IMG/VR virus record: IMGVR_UViG_3300031772_002608
Span: 1 to 27,375 of that record
DNA: 27,375 nt
Direction: 5' to 3' (one strand)
DNA from: a virus
The number at the start of each line of letters is the position of its first letter. Positions within the stretch are counted from its first letter, which is position 1. Below, one piece after another: positions 1 through 7,580 of this stretch. A program made the translations under genes and the position numbers. The notes under the pieces were generated by a model. That model saw only the letters and a program-made list of their open reading frames with translations. It was not told the origin of the DNA and did no database searches.

Positions 1-349
1 CACTGAATCGTTTAGATGCTTCTACGGAAGTTTCTCTAATTATTTCACTTCGTTCATTGAATTTTGATAATCTACCAACCGTTTCTAAATAAAACTTTTC
101 TTGGATATCATCTTCGGTATTTGCAATATCACTATAAACATTTGGGTCTTGATGTTTCCAACAATCGATGGAATATAATTTTTTTCCTTTCCATTTGTAT
201 AAAATGTATTCAGATCCTTCCCCAAAGTGGACCCCCACTTCGGCCCCCACCCCATCTATCTGTCCTATTCCCCATTTATTTAATAAAAACCCCATGTCAT
301 GCCTCCAAACACCAGGGCCTATTTCGTTTAATATTTGTTCGTCATTCAT
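1..349 (-). CDS. Class I SAM-dependent methyltransferase, 3' end missing
   Basis: The reading frame opens at ATG 349-347 and stays open for 116 codons to the left edge, so the C-terminal part is outside the window. Residues 34-50 (VGAEVGVHFGEGSEYIL) match the glycine-rich motif I that binds S-adenosylmethionine, and YSIDCW at 59-64 is the following acidic strand. The later text, with RLSKF and an R-E-T-S-x-E-A run, resembles Methyltransf_24-type enzymes common in polysaccharide clusters. It lies 4 bases after the stop of the KdsC-like gene and is the last visible gene of the minus-strand sugar cassette, so sugar or glycan O-methylation is a reasonable inference. The substrate is unknown. The two plus-strand frames here break up the methyltransferase motif and were discarded. 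Confidence 0.72.
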   Translation of the reverse strand, partial: MNDEQILNEIGPGVWRHDMGFLLNKWGIGQIDGVGAEVGVHFGEGSEYILYKWKGKKLYSIDCWKHQDPNVYSDIANTEDDIQEKFYLETVGRLSKFNERSEIIRETSVEASKRFS

Positions 350-353
350 GATT

Positions 354-893
354 TTACTTTCTCTTTTCTTTTTCCGATTTATCTACCTCAAGAAATTCTC
401 GGAATGTACATTCTTTAACCAATCCCTCAATAACAAGTTCATCGTATAGTTCGGATAATACACCGGTTCCTCCTGACCTAGTAAGAGTCTTTTTTGCTAT
501 CCTACGCACATCCAAAGTAGCATCAAATGGGCAGTAAGTATGAATCAATGCCTTCATTATTTCCGTATCTATATAATCGTCTCCTATAAATAGAGTCGTA
601 GATACATTAACTTTATATTTTTCAAATAACATGGGTAAAAAATCCTTTTTGCTCATATAACCACCTGTAGTGTGTGCATGATAGAAGTCGATACTTCGTT
701 TATTTGCTACGGATTCGTTAACATTTTTATCCCCACTCAAAAAACATACAGAAACACCGGACGCTTGTAATTTTTTGATTGCTACAAAATCTTTATCATT
801 GAATTGTTTTGAAATGGATTTACCATCTACATCCGTGACCTTTCTTCCATCTGTCAATACCCCGTCGATATCCAATATTGCTAATTTTATCAT
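354..893 (-). CDS. KdsC-like HAD phosphatase (copy 1)
   Basis: A 179-residue protein of the HAD superfamily, KdsC-like subfamily, which hydrolyses sugar phosphates such as KDO 8-phosphate. Motif I is DIDGVLTDG (residues 8-16), motif II is the SGD of CFLSGDKN, and motif IV is GDDYID with the metal-binding aspartates. FNDKD after motif I is also typical of KdsC. The length fits the family, which works as a cap-less tetramer. It is clearly a paralogue of the gene at 4594-5160, with long shared stretches (DIDGVLTDG, FNDKDF, SGVSVCFLSGDKNVNE). ATG 893 lies 3 bases after the upstream stop. In this cassette it probably dephosphorylates a sugar-phosphate intermediate; the actual sugar is not shown by the sequence. 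Confidence 0.85.
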   Translation of the reverse strand: MIKLAILDIDGVLTDGRKVTDVDGKSISKQFNDKDFVAIKKLQASGVSVCFLSGDKNVNESVANKRSIDFYHAHTTGGYMSKKDFLPMLFEKYKVNVSTTLFIGDDYIDTEIMKALIHTYCPFDATLDVRRIAKKTLTRSGGTGVLSELYDELVIEGLVKECTFREFLEVDKSEKEKRK

Positions 894-896
894 AAA

Positions 897-1634
897 TTAT
901 GTCCAGGGTCTTACAAATTCTATTTTGAAGTTTGGTATGGTGTCGGCCAAAATTCCAAATTGTTTAACTACATCGTGGATTAGAATTTCATTACACACCA
1001 ATCCGTCTCTTTTCATCCCTATGTCATAGGCGGCATCCATAAGATTGTAACAATCTGTGTAAACATTCATATTCTTGGTAGAAGATACAGCGAACCAATC
1101 ATCCAACATGTTAGGCTGCTGACGGTCATGACTAACATGAATTATATTGGGGTCCAACTCCATACAATTTAAAACTCTGGGTATAATAGCATCGAATCTA
1201 CATCTGATGACATAATCATACACAACGTCTTGTTCATATCTATAGATTTCTTTTACTGCATTAGCTTTGTGAATGCTATACCACATACAATGCATCATAT
1301 CTACAAAATAGTCCCTATTAAGATGACTACAAAATCTCTGAATGGTTTTATCTACGTTCCAACTCTTATTCTTGAATGTTTTTTGTTTTTCGAACAAGAA
1401 AGCTTTGGGTTTGTATAGGTTCAACAACAATTCCTCGGTATTTTCTGGAATCTTGTTATTTGGATGATTTGTCCATCCGGTATCATTACGGTAAGATTTG
1501 TTTACATCTTCTTTGGCGAACCAAGTATGAAAGAATACATCTGCACAATTAGGTACAATGAGATTGTTGTAGATATAAGGATATGCCTTTTCTACAAATC
1601 TTGGTTGACCAGATAAACATAATGCTACCCTCAT
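897..1634 (-). CDS. Glycosyltransferase-like protein of the 'SGQPR' type
   Basis: A 245-residue protein opening with RVALCLSGQPRFVEKAYP, an N-terminus I associate with uncharacterised glycosyltransferase-like proteins in phage and capsule gene clusters. A second conserved-looking block is DYVIRCRFDAIIPRVL (around residues 140-155), whose RxRFD resembles the region around the nucleotide-binding acidic residues in GT-A-type enzymes. There is no signal peptide or membrane segment, so it is cytoplasmic. The start overlaps the preceding cupin stop as ATGA, implying coupled translation. The location in a sugar cassette supports a transferase role, but the donor and acceptor are unknown and the assignment rests on the N-terminal motif and context. 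Confidence 0.55.
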   Translation of the reverse strand: MRVALCLSGQPRFVEKAYPYIYNNLIVPNCADVFFHTWFAKEDVNKSYRNDTGWTNHPNNKIPENTEELLLNLYKPKAFLFEKQKTFKNKSWNVDKTIQRFCSHLNRDYFVDMMHCMWYSIHKANAVKEIYRYEQDVVYDYVIRCRFDAIIPRVLNCMELDPNIIHVSHDRQQPNMLDDWFAVSSTKNMNVYTDCYNLMDAAYDIGMKRDGLVCNEILIHDVVKQFGILADTIPNFKIEFVRPWT

Positions 1635-1954
1635 ACTTCGTATTTATCTCCTGGTGCAGACGGAACACGAACCACAATCATGTCAGTATCTTCTAAAAAT
1701 TCCACGTCGGAGATTTCATTTGGTTCATAAATAAATGTATCTCCGGATTTTAAAACGTTTTTGTGGTTTAGTAGAATCATTCCACGGACGATGTAATTGT
1801 ATTCATTAGAAACCTTATGGTAGTGAGGAACCGAAATAAATCCTATAGGATGAAATTGGTGAGATACTTCAAAATCAGTAGTTTTTAGGATAGTAGGTTC
1901 AAAGTTACCAATAAACCAACCATTTTTAAATTTTAAGTCTTGAGTTATTTTCAT
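1631..1954 (-). CDS. Small cupin-fold protein
   Basis: A 107-residue single-domain cupin. The first cupin motif is visible as PHYHKVSNEYNYIVRG (metal-binding His pair, Glu, then Gly) and the second as LKSGDTFIYEPNEISDVEFLED. Stand-alone cupins of this size in carbohydrate clusters are often sugar epimerases, isomerases or ligand-binding proteins. The second motif lacks the usual PxxxxH histidine, having PNEISD instead, which makes metal catalysis doubtful and sensing or binding possible. Both ends overlap neighbours by ATGA, so it is part of the coupled operon. No specific reaction can be given. Confidence 0.7.
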   Translation of the reverse strand: MKITQDLKFKNGWFIGNFEPTILKTTDFEVSHQFHPIGFISVPHYHKVSNEYNYIVRGMILLNHKNVLKSGDTFIYEPNEISDVEFLEDTDMIVVRVPSAPGDKYEV

Positions 1955-2676
1955 TCCATCTCCACTAATTTTCTATTATAGAACACAACATCCGCTTCAG
2001 GTCCGGCATTTCTATTTGCACCATAATCTACAAAATCATAAACCGAAAATCCCAAGTCGTCCATATCTTTTATATCATCTTCCATAATTTGCTGACCTTT
2101 ATATAGAACAATCTCCTTGTTATGACTAGATACACATTCCATTTGTACAAAAAGAATTCTATTAAGATATTCCTTCATACTCTTTACCACATTTATATCA
2201 TTTCCTTGAGTATCAATTTTAACAAAGTGTATTAATCCTTCTTTAAAGTGGGGTATATCTGATAGGATAGAGTGCATCGATGATACACTTACATTCCTTA
2301 TTGTAGTTTTTTGTTCTTTTACTACGGCTAACTGTTCTGATGTTTTTCCGATATACCATTTTTTATCATATTCCGAAACATCTCCCGTCAATGCTTCCAT
2401 ATTCATTGGTAATAATGAATTACATCCAGTCTCGGCGTATTCATGAAATTGGCGGACTTCATCTTTATCCACATTATCCACTGCTTTATTTACGAAAAGA
2501 TTATACTCTCCACCTACACCATGATCACAAGCATCGATACCAAGCCAGAAACTATTTCTTGCTAGTGTACGTTTGAATCCATACATCCACCCAGCTTTGT
2601 GACAACCTACATCTATGATATTTAGATTGGGGTCGGTTAACTGATGTAAATAAGCTGCTACGTTGTCGTAATTCAT
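1951..2676 (-). CDS. FkbM-family methyltransferase
   Basis: A 241-residue class I methyltransferase of the FkbM type. Motif I is NIIDVGCHKAGW (residues 19-30). The family hallmark, the post-catalytic KIDTQGNDINVVKSM block, lies near residue 150, followed by the strand ILFVQMEC. FkbM enzymes O-methylate sugars and other small hydroxylated compounds, and they are common in capsule and LPS clusters. ATG 2676 overlaps the stop of the nucleotidyltransferase-RpiB gene by ATGA. The C-terminus (EADVVFYNRKL) is the usual final strand, so the gene looks intact. Methylation of the sugar made by this cassette is inferred from context. Confidence 0.8.
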   Translation of the reverse strand: MNYDNVAAYLHQLTDPNLNIIDVGCHKAGWMYGFKRTLARNSFWLGIDACDHGVGGEYNLFVNKAVDNVDKDEVRQFHEYAETGCNSLLPMNMEALTGDVSEYDKKWYIGKTSEQLAVVKEQKTTIRNVSVSSMHSILSDIPHFKEGLIHFVKIDTQGNDINVVKSMKEYLNRILFVQMECVSSHNKEIVLYKGQQIMEDDIKDMDDLGFSVYDFVDYGANRNAGPEADVVFYNRKLVEME

Positions 2677-3845
2677 AATGTTTCCAATTTAGATATTCTG
2701 ATTTGATGTCTTCCTCCGTCAAACGTTGCCGACTTCCATGCCAATACTATTTCGTTGAGAGATTTATCACTATTGTATTTAGCCGGTAAAGAAAAGAAAT
2801 TACAACAGTTATGACGAATGGCCATCTCTGCTAGATATCCATCACACACCCAAGCAGAACGAATACCTTTGATTTTATTGGCTGTAATATTCACACCCTG
2901 ACCACTACGACAAAAACCAAATCCAAAATTACAGTGTCCGTTTACAACCGATTCGGTAGCCGAACGAACATATTCGTAATAATCCCTATCGATGTTTTTA
3001 TCATGTACACCGAAATCTACAAATGATATTCCGTGGTCAGCCAATTTTTGTTTAAACAATTCCTTTGTTTCAAATCCTGAATGATCACTACATAATGCTA
3101 CAGTATGTTTTTTACTTGGCCAAGTTCTGAGACTGTTATTAACAAAAAATCTCAATTCTTCAGGAGTTCCAAACACATGCATTTTTTCTACTGGTTTAGT
3201 AAGAATTTTACAGTCTTTTTCAATAAAGATATTATAGAGAGGACAGATAAAAAATTCATTATTGGTTCGGATATTTCTTTGAATCATATCCTTAGCATAT
3301 TTAACAAAGTCACTTCCTTTTCTATACCAATAGATTCCCACGGCAGCGTTTGGACTAATAACCTGTTTTTCTGCGGTTTTGGTGACTAGAGATTGTTCAT
3401 TTAATTCGACGTAACTATAATTCTTACTATTCGATTTAAAAGTAAGTATCACACCATCAGTATCTACAGAATCGAATTGAGACGGATCGAACTTGGGTTC
3501 AAAATAAATATCTGAACAATGAATGATAAGAGGTAAATCATTATTGATATATTCCTCGGCCAATAAACACGAACAAACCGCTCCGTCTGTGGTCTTATCA
3601 ACAGGAATAATAGTTACATCATTTCCGAACCGAGTTTTTAGATATCCATCGATGTTGAAATCAACGATGTGTTCTTTTCTAACTATGAAAATGATATTAC
3701 ACTCAGAATGATCAACACAATCCATCGTCCATTCTATGATAGAACGGTTATCTACAAGAATTAGGGGTTTTGGAAGAAAATAATTTTCTTTTACGAATCT
3801 ACTTCCTAAACCAGCAATAGGAATTAACAAATTGTATTTCTTCAT
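2673..3845 (-). CDS. Fusion: sugar nucleotidyltransferase + RpiB/LacAB sugar-phosphate isomerase
   Basis: A 390-residue two-domain protein. Residues 1-240 form a Rossmann-like nucleotidyltransferase with the signature IAGLGSRF (10-17) and the phosphate-contacting lysine in LPKPL (24-28). Residues 247-390 are a complete RpiB/LacAB-family isomerase: ALCSDHSGFETKE (250-262), the catalytic cysteine in GFCRSGQG (Cys312), ANKIKGIR (322-329), RHNCCN with the ring-opening histidine (His345), and the C-terminal GGRHQIRISKL. RpiB-type enzymes interconvert aldose and ketose phosphates (ribose 5-P, allose 6-P, galactose 6-P). The fusion implies that the isomerised sugar is fed into nucleotide activation. 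Neighbours are a PfkB-type kinase and an FkbM methyltransferase, with ATGA overlaps on both sides. The nucleotide used is not evident. Confidence 0.85.
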   Translation of the reverse strand: MKKYNLLIPIAGLGSRFVKENYFLPKPLILVDNRSIIEWTMDCVDHSECNIIFIVRKEHIVDFNIDGYLKTRFGNDVTIIPVDKTTDGAVCSCLLAEEYINNDLPLIIHCSDIYFEPKFDPSQFDSVDTDGVILTFKSNSKNYSYVELNEQSLVTKTAEKQVISPNAAVGIYWYRKGSDFVKYAKDMIQRNIRTNNEFFICPLYNIFIEKDCKILTKPVEKMHVFGTPEELRFFVNNSLRTWPSKKHTVALCSDHSGFETKELFKQKLADHGISFVDFGVHDKNIDRDYYEYVRSATESVVNGHCNFGFGFCRSGQGVNITANKIKGIRSAWVCDGYLAEMAIRHNCCNFFSLPAKYNSDKSLNEIVLAWKSATFDGGRHQIRISKLETL

Positions 3846-4597
3846 AACTTATATTTTTTGACTAAAAACTCGTAAGCATTTTCGTGTGCAAATCGTATCG
3901 ATTCTTCTTTAGAATGACTTTTCATATATCGTTGAATAAATGAAACACAATACGCATCACCTGCTCCTAATATACAAATATCATCGTCTAATGGAATTGG
4001 ATTTTTTATATGTTTAAATCTTGCTTCACATTTATCCCAGAATGTTGTTCCTTCTGGAGAATGAATTATGGATTTAAATCGAAATTCATCAGGAATTTTA
4101 TTTGATTCTGTATCAGAAGTTATGATAAAATCCACCCAATTAAATATTGATGGGTCATAACGAAAATTGGCTCCACAAAAATCTATAGAAACTATTCCAG
4201 CCACATCATGCATAGGAAATATATCTTCAGCAACAAGATTTGGTAATGCGTCTATATAAGATATATGATGCCATCGTGATTGTTCGTGAACCAAATTTTG
4301 AGTATTTAATTTAGCATCACATCCCCATTTCACACAGCTAGATTTTCTTCTTTTTCCATCCTTTTTGTCAATAATCACTACTGCACTAGAAATGGGGTCG
4401 TCTTCTGACGGAGATACATATTCTACACAAAATTTTAAATCTAATGATGTAGAAGTTATGGCATCTACGTGATTTCCAATTCCTCCTACTGAGTTTATTA
4501 CCCTACAATCATTATTGGGCTGACCAATGATAAACTCTTTGTCATATAAACAAATTGTATCATTAATCTTATTTCCGTATAGAATTAAGTCTTTCAT
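3842..4597 (-). CDS. PfkB/ribokinase-family sugar kinase
   Basis: A 251-residue protein with the two PfkB hallmarks: an N-terminal GGIGNHVDA block (residues 38-46) and the C-terminal GAGDAYCVSF block (211-220) with the catalytic aspartate (Asp214) and the anion hole. It is short for the family (usually about 300 residues), mainly in the middle. Family members phosphorylate ribose, fructose 6-P, tagatose 6-P, heptose 7-P and nucleosides. Placement directly before the nucleotidyltransferase-RpiB fusion and after a KdsC-like phosphatase suggests one step of a sugar-activation route, as HldE or HddA kinase does in heptose pathways or LacC in the tagatose pathway. The substrate is not predictable. 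Confidence 0.8.
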   Translation of the reverse strand: MKDLILYGNKINDTICLYDKEFIIGQPNNDCRVINSVGGIGNHVDAITSTSLDLKFCVEYVSPSEDDPISSAVVIIDKKDGKRRKSSCVKWGCDAKLNTQNLVHEQSRWHHISYIDALPNLVAEDIFPMHDVAGIVSIDFCGANFRYDPSIFNWVDFIITSDTESNKIPDEFRFKSIIHSPEGTTFWDKCEARFKHIKNPIPLDDDICILGAGDAYCVSFIQRYMKSHSKEESIRFAHENAYEFLVKKYKL

Positions 4598-5160
4598 TTT
4601 TTTAACGCGGTCATAGATTCTATTTTATCAATCTTTACTACATCCTTAAATTCGGCTGGTATAATCAAATGTTTTCTAACCAAATCTTCATATAAATCTG
4701 AAACTACGCCTTCGCCGCCTTTCCGTTCTAATACTCCATTACACGATGCTTTACACCAAAGTTTAATATCATAAATTGCATCACTGGGACAATATGAATA
4801 TTTAACTTTCAAAATGATATCTAAATCGAATAAATCATCTCCGACATATACTGTAGTATCTTTATTGGCTCCGTATTTATCATATAAAAGAGGAAGAAAT
4901 GAACTCTTATCCAAAGAACCGTCAGCAGATCTTGAAAAATAAAAATCGATCCCCCTTTTATTAGCTATTTCTTCGTTTACATTTTTATCTCCGCTCAAGA
5001 AACAAACCGATACTCCCGAGGATTTCAGTCTCTTAATTGCAGTAAAATCTTTATCATTAAATCTTTTATGAGAAACTTTGCCTTCACTGTCATAAGATTT
5101 TGTCCCATCGGTCAGAACTCCATCAATATCAAGAATGACTAATCTTATCGGGTGTATCAT
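4594..5160 (-). CDS. KdsC-like HAD phosphatase (copy 2)
   Basis: A 188-residue HAD phosphatase counted from ATG 5160. Its start (MIHPIRLVILDIDGVLTDG) lines up with the start of the paralogue at 354-893. An upstream ATG at 5205 would add 15 unrelated residues and enlarge the overlap with the GDPD-like gene from 32 to 77 bases, so I prefer 5160. Motifs are DIDGVLTDG, FNDKDF, the SGD of CFLSGDKNVNE, and GDDLFD. The two copies are most alike in the catalytic half and differ in the C-terminal third, so they may act on different sugar phosphates. Its stop overlaps the PfkB kinase start by ATGA. There is no clear Shine-Dalgarno at either candidate start. Confidence 0.83.
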   Translation of the reverse strand: MIHPIRLVILDIDGVLTDGTKSYDSEGKVSHKRFNDKDFTAIKRLKSSGVSVCFLSGDKNVNEEIANKRGIDFYFSRSADGSLDKSSFLPLLYDKYGANKDTTVYVGDDLFDLDIILKVKYSYCPSDAIYDIKLWCKASCNGVLERKGGEGVVSDLYEDLVRKHLIIPAEFKDVVKIDKIESMTALKK

Positions 5161-5608
5161 ATAATTGGTATTTATATCTTTCAATAAAGTCGCTACAGAT
5201 TCCATAACATTGTTTTAAGTCTCCGTTGATTCCTAATTCAGGAAGAACGCATACAGACATAGGAATAAGATGTTTTGTAGAATGAACCCATATAACTCCT
5301 CTTGAGGTTATGGTATAATCATCATGCTGGTGCCAAAAGAAGTGACAGTGATTGCTATGTTCTCTAAAATAATTCAATGCGTCGGAATTTTTGGCATGAC
5401 ACCAAAACATAGGATTCATCAAATAGTCTAAATTAACAGGATGTTGTGGTTCATCATGACCCAACCACCATTTCCCTGTAGGCAATCTCCAAACGTCAAT
5501 TTCTACATCAAATCCTAACCTTAAAGCTTCTACAATATAAGAAGGTTTATTTTCTTCCGTAAGATTGATGCCGTGTACGTTTCCTCGGTGGGAAATCATT
5601 TTTATCAT
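5129..5608 (-). CDS. Compact glycerophosphodiester phosphodiesterase-like (GDPD) protein
   Basis: A 159-residue protein of the PLC-like phosphodiesterase/GDPD superfamily. The family's catalytic and metal-binding elements appear in order: SHRG (residues 6-9), a TEENKPSY equivalent of the usual ENT, VEIDVW with the Glu-x-Asp pair, and LGHDEP with the second histidine. Typical GDPDs are about 230-250 residues, so this one lacks much of the C-terminal barrel; similar short forms occur in capsule clusters. GDPD enzymes release glycerol phosphate and an alcohol such as choline or ethanolamine. ATG 5608 overlaps the upstream stop by ATGA; a second Met (residue 4) is an alternative start. Its role in the cassette is unclear. 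Confidence 0.68.
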   Translation of the reverse strand: MIKMISHRGNVHGINLTEENKPSYIVEALRLGFDVEIDVWRLPTGKWWLGHDEPQHPVNLDYLMNPMFWCHAKNSDALNYFREHSNHCHFFWHQHDDYTITSRGVIWVHSTKHLIPMSVCVLPELGINGDLKQCYGICSDFIERYKYQLYDTPDKISHS

Positions 5609-5997
5609 ATTTCAATATCTTCCATTCCTTTATTTCTTACCAGATTAATGGCTACAGCCATAGGTTCGTCACAATCTGTCTTTAAATCATTAATAAGAAT
5701 TCTCTGGCCACCGCCAATACCCATTACAAGTTGGTCATAACTAATACCTAATTTAAATAATTGCTTTTCTGTAGCTTCACGTAGGGATTCCCTTCTTCCG
5801 GTGGTCAATATGATATTATATCCCTTATCTTCCCATTCTTGTAATTTTTCTCTTACGCCAGGTAAAATATTCGGAGGTAGGATATAGGTTTTTTCATTAA
5901 GAGTAGCCAATAGAGGTTCGATTCCGCCGGCATGAGTTAATAGAGTCCCGTCTATATCACAGAAGATGGTTTTTTTAGTTGTAGGTGATAATGTCAT
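5605..5997 (-). CDS. Small HAD-superfamily phosphatase
   Basis: A 130-residue HAD hydrolase of a different subgroup from the two KdsC-like copies. Motif I is FCDIDGTLL (residues 12-20), motif II is LTTGRRES (around 63-70), and the C-terminal motif is GGGQRILINDLK, an arrangement seen in short HAD proteins of polysaccharide clusters and resembling polynucleotide-kinase-type phosphatase domains. There is no cap domain. The start ATG 5997 lies inside the end of the GatZ-like gene (23-base overlap in another frame). A sugar-phosphate substrate is likely from context only. Confidence 0.75.
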   Translation of the reverse strand: MTLSPTTKKTIFCDIDGTLLTHAGGIEPLLATLNEKTYILPPNILPGVREKLQEWEDKGYNIILTTGRRESLREATEKQLFKLGISYDQLVMGIGGGQRILINDLKTDCDEPMAVAINLVRNKGMEDIEI

Positions 5998-6961
5998 GTA
6001 TTCTCTCTTTCATTTTTGATTTTATATCATCATCCAATATTCTTAGATTCGAACGAACTTTTCTGTCGAATTCATCAGAGGAAAAAATGTAATGTCCACA
6101 GATTTTGATAAGTCTTTCTTTGTCGTTTACATCAAAAGAGGAATCAACCCATTTTTTCCACATATTAGACTTGTAACATAAGCTATATAACACATCCAGC
6201 AGTATCGGGTCAACTTGTTTTATTTCATTAATATAACATTCTGTCTCCATCATACCAAATTCAGGAGCAATGTTTATAGAGTCCAATCCTAGTTTAAACT
6301 TTTTATGAATCAATTCGGAAGGTAGATAATCTCCGTTGTGTTCTTTGGAGTGAAGGTTATAATCTTTACATCTATTTATATCCTTCATTAGTCTTCGTTC
6401 GTCAAAATTTCCGGTTTGAATATTTTCTTTCAAAGATGTACCAGATTGAATAACCGAATACAAGATTCTATTAAAAACTTTGCCTGGAATAGATGAATAA
6501 ACAAAAGAAAGCAATTCAATAAAGTCATCATGAGAAATTTTTCGTATAGCTTCTTCGGTTCCGATTTCAAATAGAATGTGAGGATTATCTATTCTACACA
6601 ACCAATAGACAGTTTCTTTTAAACAGTCACGAAAAGGTATATTTAATTTCCAGGGGTCAATGTGAATCATATCGAAACATTCATTATCCATCATAAACGA
6701 TTCAACTCCGTCGTCACTCGATGCTCCCTGTTGTGGACCTCCGTGATCTCTTTCTAAAGTTACTAAATTGGTTTTGGAATGAACATAATTAGTGAAAGTT
6801 GGAGTATTCCAATGATTGACATATCCTCCGTTGTAATCTATTTGTCGTCTGGAAGGAATCAATCCTAAAGGAGTATCATTCTCGTTGGCATACTCTATCA
6901 CCGCATCTACAGTATTTTTAGAAACGGGTCCAACATACAATTTAGGCAATCGGTAATTCAT
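5975..6961 (-). CDS. GatZ/KbaZ-like (tagatose-bisphosphate aldolase-type) TIM-barrel protein
   Basis: A 328-residue protein from ATG 6961. Sequence near the start (LGLIPSRRQIDYNGGYVNHW, residues 32-51) and the block LERDHGGPQQG (69-79), followed by DMIHIDPWK (97-105) and FEIGTEE (131-137), resemble the class II aldolase non-catalytic subunit family GatZ/KbaZ and related barrels. The Asp-His of RDHGGP sits where this superfamily has its catalytic or metal-binding group. An upstream in-frame start at 7030 would overlap the AroE-like gene by 89 bases and add residues unlike a barrel start, so 6961 (20-base overlap) is preferred. No GatY-type catalytic partner is visible, so it may be an aldolase or isomerase of unknown sugar specificity. 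Confidence 0.62.
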   Translation of the reverse strand: MNYRLPKLYVGPVSKNTVDAVIEYANENDTPLGLIPSRRQIDYNGGYVNHWNTPTFTNYVHSKTNLVTLERDHGGPQQGASSDDGVESFMMDNECFDMIHIDPWKLNIPFRDCLKETVYWLCRIDNPHILFEIGTEEAIRKISHDDFIELLSFVYSSIPGKVFNRILYSVIQSGTSLKENIQTGNFDERRLMKDINRCKDYNLHSKEHNGDYLPSELIHKKFKLGLDSINIAPEFGMMETECYINEIKQVDPILLDVLYSLCYKSNMWKKWVDSSFDVNDKERLIKICGHYIFSSDEFDRKVRSNLRILDDDIKSKMKERIHDIITYN

Positions 6962-7580
6962 ATCCTGTATATAGTTTAAATTGTTCTCTTGCTTGATATA
7001 CAAAGAACTCATGTCCTGTAGGGGTGTCAACCAAACAATCTATGTAAGTATTATTCTTTACATCCAAATCAACAGGAGTACAATTAAAAATGATCTTATC
7101 TGTATATTTAAACACATTATTAATCATTTGTCTATTTAAAATAACAAATTTGACTTTTCTTTCAATACAAGCTGCTTGATATGATTTGGATAGTCCACCA
7201 GAACCTAAGATGTAAACAGGTTCATTGTCAGGATTGTAAATTCCCAACATTCTATAGGCAGCAACGAAATCAGTATTGAACCCAATCATCTTATCGTCTT
7301 TGAAAATGATGGTATTCAAAGACCCACATCTTTCTACGGTAGTATCTAATTCATCTACATACTCGCATGCAGTCACTTTAAATGGCATTGAAATTCCACA
7401 CCCACTGAATTTTAGTGTTTTTGCAGCCAACAATGCATCATAGATGTTTCCTATAGAAAACGAACGATAAATTGCATTGATATTATATATTTTGAAATAC
7501 TCATTGAAGAATTTACACCCATTGTTTCCGGCATTCAATGAGAACGAACCATATAATTTGGTTTCTTTATTTATTTGCAT
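6942..7580 (-). CDS. Shikimate dehydrogenase-like (AroE-fold) protein
   Basis: A 212-residue protein from ATG 7580. The N-terminal substrate domain reads LYGSFSLNAGNNGCKFFNEYF. It is followed by GCGISMPFK, the equivalent of AroE's G-x-N-V-T-x-P-F-K with the catalytic lysine, then CGSLNTIIF and GFNTDFVAAY, the conserved NTD with the catalytic aspartate. The dinucleotide domain has YILGSGGLSKS, a glycine-rich GxGGxxK/S loop. AroE is usually about 270 residues; this version is shortened after the NADP loop. The start overlaps the upstream fusion gene by 14 bases (ATGCAAATAAATAA). A role in aromatic synthesis is unlikely in this context. AroE-fold oxidoreductases also act on other polyols, so a sugar-related dehydrogenase is inferred. 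Confidence 0.72.
   Translation of the reverse strand: MQINKETKLYGSFSLNAGNNGCKFFNEYFKIYNINAIYRSFSIGNIYDALLAAKTLKFSGCGISMPFKVTACEYVDELDTTVERCGSLNTIIFKDDKMIGFNTDFVAAYRMLGIYNPDNEPVYILGSGGLSKSYQAACIERKVKFVILNRQMINNVFKYTDKIIFNCTPVDLDVKNNTYIDCLVDTPTGHEFFVYQAREQFKLYTGYELPIA

Noticed and set aside
64-449. Two plus-strand frames of 93-95 residues
   Set aside because: They are antisense to a clear methyltransferase frame on the minus strand, have Pro/Phe-rich low-complexity translations and no start context.
585-592. TATAAATA strings as T4-type late promoters (also 5169-5176, 16253-16260, 26944-26951)
   Set aside because: Most lie inside coding sequence or point away from a gene start, and such strings are expected by chance at this AT content. 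Only the intergenic one at 12503-12510 was kept, at low confidence.
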